Source of the DNA: Nitrospirota bacterium
Lineage (GTDB): Bacteria; Nitrospirota; Thermodesulfovibrionia; Thermodesulfovibrionales; UBA1546
Assembly (NCBI GenBank): GCA_016208915.1
Contig: JACQXE010000052.1
Location: 23,268 to 87,267, forward strand
Direction of reading: 5' to 3'
Length of the DNA: 64,000 nt
The number at the start of each line of letters is the position of its first letter. The stretch's first letter is position 1. The notes below the pieces were generated by a model. That model had not been told where the DNA came from, searched no databases, and saw only the letters and a program-made list of their open reading frames with translations. Positions 61,155 through 64,000 of the stretch are shown piece after piece. The position numbers and the translations under genes are program-made.

Positions 61155-61191
61155 TTGACAAGCATTTTGATATTGGTTTAAAATACCAATA
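61155..61191 (+). promoter_or_regulatory. Promoter with overlapping palindromic operator
   Basis: TTGACA-N18-TAAAAT and palindrome TATTGGTttaaaatACCAATA (61171-61191). Confidence 0.6.
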
Positions 61192-61238
61192 GGTGAAGGC
61201 CGTATTAATTAAGCATAGAAGAGCTGTAGAGGTGAGCT

Positions 61239-61610
61239 ATGAGAGTTAAGAAAATCAAAGTAGGCATAAAGGATTTAAAGACCATTCTTGACGATTTTGT
61301 TAAAACAGGTGAAGCTGTCAAGCGAGGAGAAAAATTCAAGCCTGTTAAAGAGCCTGAAATCTACTTTACAAGTTTTGAGGCTTTGAGGAAGGCATTAACA
61401 CCAAAAAGGCTTGAACTCTTGCATATCATCAAGACAAAAAAACCTTTTTCTATCAACGAGCTTGCAAGAGTAGCAAAAAGGGATGTTAAGAATATAGCTG
61501 AAGATGTCAAATACTTAGAGCAAATCGGCTTGATTGAAAAGAAAGAGACTGATAACAGGATAACTCCGATCATAAATTATGACAGAATAGCATTGGAGAT
61601 AGCAGTGTAA
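61239..61610 (+). CDS. MarR-like HTH regulator/antitoxin without visible toxin partner
   Basis: LTPKRLELLHIIKTKKPFSINELARVAKRDVKNIAEDVKYLEQIGLIEKKE wHTH. Confidence 0.75.
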   Translation: MRVKKIKVGIKDLKTILDDFVKTGEAVKRGEKFKPVKEPEIYFTSFEALRKALTPKRLELLHIIKTKKPFSINELARVAKRDVKNIAEDVKYLEQIGLIEKKETDNRITPIINYDRIALEIAV

Positions 61611-61620
61611 CAGTTTTCAC

Positions 61621-61656
61621 GGGGATAGCATCTTTTACGGTGTTATCCTTTTTTTT
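61621..61656 (+). terminator. Cassette terminator repeat R2
   Basis: gggatagcatcttttacggtgttatcctttttttt: stem-loop plus T run. Confidence 0.7.
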
Positions 61657-61717
61657 CTTTATTGATTACCTTTGACTATTTTATTGACTTTACATCAAAT
61701 TGGTTGTATCATAAATC

Positions 61718-62068
61718 ATGACATTTTACGTTAACTACTGGCGTAATCCATCGGGAAAAGCACCTGTTGAAAAATACATTGATGAGATAGCAAACAAGGA
61801 AGAAAGAGCAGAACTGCTCTCTGCCTTGAAAGGAATACAAGAATATGGCACAGATGCCATAGGTGTTGAGTTCAGACAGATAGAAGGCAAACTATGGGAA
61901 TTAAAGATAAGAGCGCATGGCAAACATCACAGGATATTTTATGTTGTGTTTAAAGGCAATGAGATGATTCTTCTTCATGCCTATTTGAAAAAGACGCCTA
62001 AAGCACCTGTAAGAGAGATTGAGACAACTAAACAAAGAATGAAACAATTAATGGAGGTTAAACAATGA
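61718..62068 (+). CDS. higB: HigB/RelE-type toxin (phage-derived Gp49-like)
   Basis: YVNYWRNPSGKAPVEKYIDEI...LWELKIRAHGKHHRIFYVVFKGNEMILLHAYLKKTPKAP. Confidence 0.88.
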   Translation: MTFYVNYWRNPSGKAPVEKYIDEIANKEERAELLSALKGIQEYGTDAIGVEFRQIEGKLWELKIRAHGKHHRIFYVVFKGNEMILLHAYLKKTPKAPVREIETTKQRMKQLMEVKQ

Positions 62069-62349
62069 AAAGCGACCTTGATAAGCACATTGAGAAACAC
62101 TTGAAAGACAAGGAGTTCAGGATTTACTTTGACAAGGCAGAGGCCAAAAGGAAAATAGCTCAGGAGATTGCGCTTTTAAGAAAAGCGCATAATATCACGC
62201 AGGCACAGTTGGCTAAAGAGATTAAGACAAGCCAGCAGGCAATCTCAAGGCTTGAAAGCCCTATTGACAAGCGTATGCCCTCTCTTGAATTTCTTGACAG
62301 GATTGCAAAGGTGTTCAATCGGAGGCTTGTAATCTCTTTGCAGAGGTAA
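62065..62349 (+). CDS. higA: HigA-type XRE antitoxin
   Basis: IAQEIALLRKAHNITQAQLAKEIKTSQQAISRLES; overlaps toxin gene by 4 nt. Confidence 0.9.
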   Translation: MKSDLDKHIEKHLKDKEFRIYFDKAEAKRKIAQEIALLRKAHNITQAQLAKEIKTSQQAISRLESPIDKRMPSLEFLDRIAKVFNRRLVISLQR

Positions 62350-62372
62350 ATAACCGGTTTCATGGATAGGGC

Positions 62373-62407
62373 GGGATAGCATCTTTTACGGTGTTATCCC
62401 TTTTTTT
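62373..62407 (+). terminator. Cassette terminator repeat R3
   Basis: gggatagcatcttttacggtgttatccctttttttc. Confidence 0.75.
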
Positions 62408-62546
62408 CGTATCTACCTCTCAAATTACGATTGATTGACAATTTTTAAAGAAGAATGTATAAAGGGGTGGAGGGATAAGGCAGTTTCTTACAAGAGTTCC
62501 TAATTCATGCTTATAACGTAATGCACAAATAAAAGGGGAGACTTCT

Positions 62547-62675
62547 ATGGAGACTTTTCGGGATTATATGTGGATAGGTATTTTTGGCGTCATCATTGGC
62601 TTACTATGGGATATACGGACTATACTGAAGGCTATACTGAACGAAATTAAAGACTGGACGAAATTAAAAAAGTGA
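62547..62675 (+). CDS. 42-aa single-pass membrane peptide
   Basis: METFRDYMWIGIFGVIIGLLWDIRTILKAILNEIKDWTKLKK; ggggag RBS. Confidence 0.5.
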   Translation: METFRDYMWIGIFGVIIGLLWDIRTILKAILNEIKDWTKLKK

Positions 62676-62838
62676 ACATGGATTGACCCCTTGATATGTC
62701 CATCGGAATAACAGCTTCATGAAATAGGCACTATAGGTCGATAAGGTGTAACTCCTAAAATATTTTCTCTTGCGTTTTAAATTACCTTTCAGTATTATAA
62801 TTACATATATGTATTTATAATCCATTGGAGGGACAAAA

Positions 62839-63471
62839 ATGAACTTTAACAGCAAGGCTGTGTCTAAGATTACAGGCTTAAGTTTCAGGCAGATTGACTA
62901 CTGGGATACTACACATTTCATAAAACCTACTGTGAGTGAAGCATCCGGCTATGGCTCTGTGAGACTCTATTCTTTTAATGACCTCATTCAATTAAAGGTT
63001 GCAAAGACATTGATGGATAAGGGTATCAGCTTGCAGAAGATAAGAAAGGCTATAAATTATCTCAAAAAGAACATGCCTGGAATAAAAAAGCCTTTAGTTG
63101 AATTGAGGTTTTTAACAGATGGTGAGACAATCTTTGTGCTTACTAAGGATAAGAAGGAGATTATTGATACCTTAAAAAGCGGTCAGCTTGTCTTCTCTAT
63201 TGCATTAGGTGAGATTATAGAAAATCTCAAGGGCGAGGTTATAGCCTTGCAGAAGGAAAAGAAATATACTGTTACTGTTAAAAACAAAAAGTATGCTGTC
63301 ATTCTTCATGCAGATACAGAGGATGGGGGATACTGGATTGAATGTCCATCCCTTCCCGGATGCTCCTCTCAAGGCGATACTGTAGAAGAAGCCCTTGAGA
63401 TGATAAAAGATGCAATCGATGGTTATCTTCAGGTAGCAGAGCAGAAGAAGGTATTTAAGAAGGCTTCATGA
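62839..63471 (+). CDS. hicB: MerR-type regulator fused to HicB antitoxin domain
   Basis: N-terminal MerR HTH (ITGLSFRQIDYWDTTHFIKPTVSEASGYGSVRLYSFNDLIQLKVAKTL), C-terminal HicB (YAVILHADTEDGGYWIECPSLPGCSSQGDTVEEALEMIKDAIDGYL). Confidence 0.85.
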   Translation: MNFNSKAVSKITGLSFRQIDYWDTTHFIKPTVSEASGYGSVRLYSFNDLIQLKVAKTLMDKGISLQKIRKAINYLKKNMPGIKKPLVELRFLTDGETIFVLTKDKKEIIDTLKSGQLVFSIALGEIIENLKGEVIALQKEKKYTVTVKNKKYAVILHADTEDGGYWIECPSLPGCSSQGDTVEEALEMIKDAIDGYLQVAEQKKVFKKAS

Positions 63472-63698
63472 GCAGCATACATAACCTTAAGCCTGACAGA
63501 GTTATTAAGGCTTTTAGAAGAGCTGGATGGTCAGAGAGAAAACAAACAGGAAGCCATGTAATACTCACAAAAGAAGGAAATCCGTTTATTCTTTCAATCC
63601 CTGTGCATAAGGGCAAGCCAATAAAGCAGGGCTTGTTGAGAGACCAGATAGCAAAGGCTGGAATGACGATAGAGGAGTTTTTAGAGTTGTATAGATAG
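63468..63698 (+). CDS. hicA: HicA mRNA-interferase-type toxin
   Basis: VIKAFRRAGWSERKQTGSHVILTKEGNPFILSIPVHKGKPIKQGLLRDQIAKAGMTIEEFLEL. Confidence 0.92.
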   Translation: MSSIHNLKPDRVIKAFRRAGWSERKQTGSHVILTKEGNPFILSIPVHKGKPIKQGLLRDQIAKAGMTIEEFLELYR

Positions 63699-63784
63699 CT
63701 CATAAGTTACAAAAAGGTTACAATTAGCCATTTTAAGGAGAAAGAGAAGAGTGCGTGGAGCATCGCAACCCCTTGATTTTAAAA

Positions 63785-63870
63785 TGCCGAAGGCCGGACT
63801 CGAACCGGCACGCCCTTTGGGGACGAGGGATTTTAAGTCCCTTGCGTCTACCAATTCCGCCACTCCGGCA
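63785..63870 (-). tRNA. tRNA-Leu(TAA)
   Basis: GCCGGAGTGGCGGAATTGGTAGACGC...GACTTAAAATC...GGTTCGAGTCCGGCCTTCGGCA, long variable arm, anticodon TAA. Confidence 0.95.
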
Positions 63871-63923
63871 TGCATGAATTGTAAATGATTTAATCCTGTT
63901 TGGTCAAACACTGGTGTGTAATT

Positions 63924-63964
63924 CAGAAATAGAAATGTCCGGTTTTGCAGAAATAGAAATGTCC
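63924..63964. mobile_element. Probable insertion-sequence end with two 17-bp direct repeats
   Basis: cagaaatagaaatgtcc at 63924-63940 and 63948-63964; runs toward window end. Confidence 0.45.
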
Positions 63965-64000
63965 TAATTCCAAGTGATGCTATACTGCCTTTTTTTAAAA

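Noticed and set aside
1-64000. CRISPR arrays, rRNA operons, prophage structural genes
   Set aside because: No regularly spaced short repeats, rRNA-like sequence or phage structural proteins were recognised.

Overview
The window looks like a chromosomal segment of a Nitrospirota-like bacterium; that taxonomic guess is an inference from gene style. It carries housekeeping genes (nagA, birA, rluD, bamA, ompH, galT, glgA, glgC, selA, rfaE1, rimI). It also has a minus-strand block of multi-PAS hybrid kinases and HD-GYP proteins (5.5-19.9 kb) and a ~14 kb chemosensory operon (46.8-61.0 kb: DUF4388, CheY, CheA, ExeA-like ATPase, CheW, two MCPs, CheW, HEAT repeats, CheR, CheB, GAF, CheY). Two tRNA genes are present: Thr(CGT) and Leu(TAA). 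The most interesting parts are: (1) two copies of an ~89-nt repeat core, each enclosed by a perfect 18-20 bp inverted repeat whose sequence is completely different between copies; (2) a ~2.8 kb toxin-antitoxin island bounded by tRNA-Leu and a direct repeat of its 3' end, with repeated hairpin terminators after its modules and a MerR-HicB fusion; (3) a REP/RAYT unit where the REP also sits inside its own transposase gene; (4) in-frame palindromic repeat insertions in nagA, birA and an rRNA methyltransferase; (5) a tandem MNT-HEPN array joined by Fic 5' remnants; (6) a GGDEF protein that has lost its catalytic centre. No CRISPR array or rRNA was seen. All product calls come from reading the sequence only; no database search was run.
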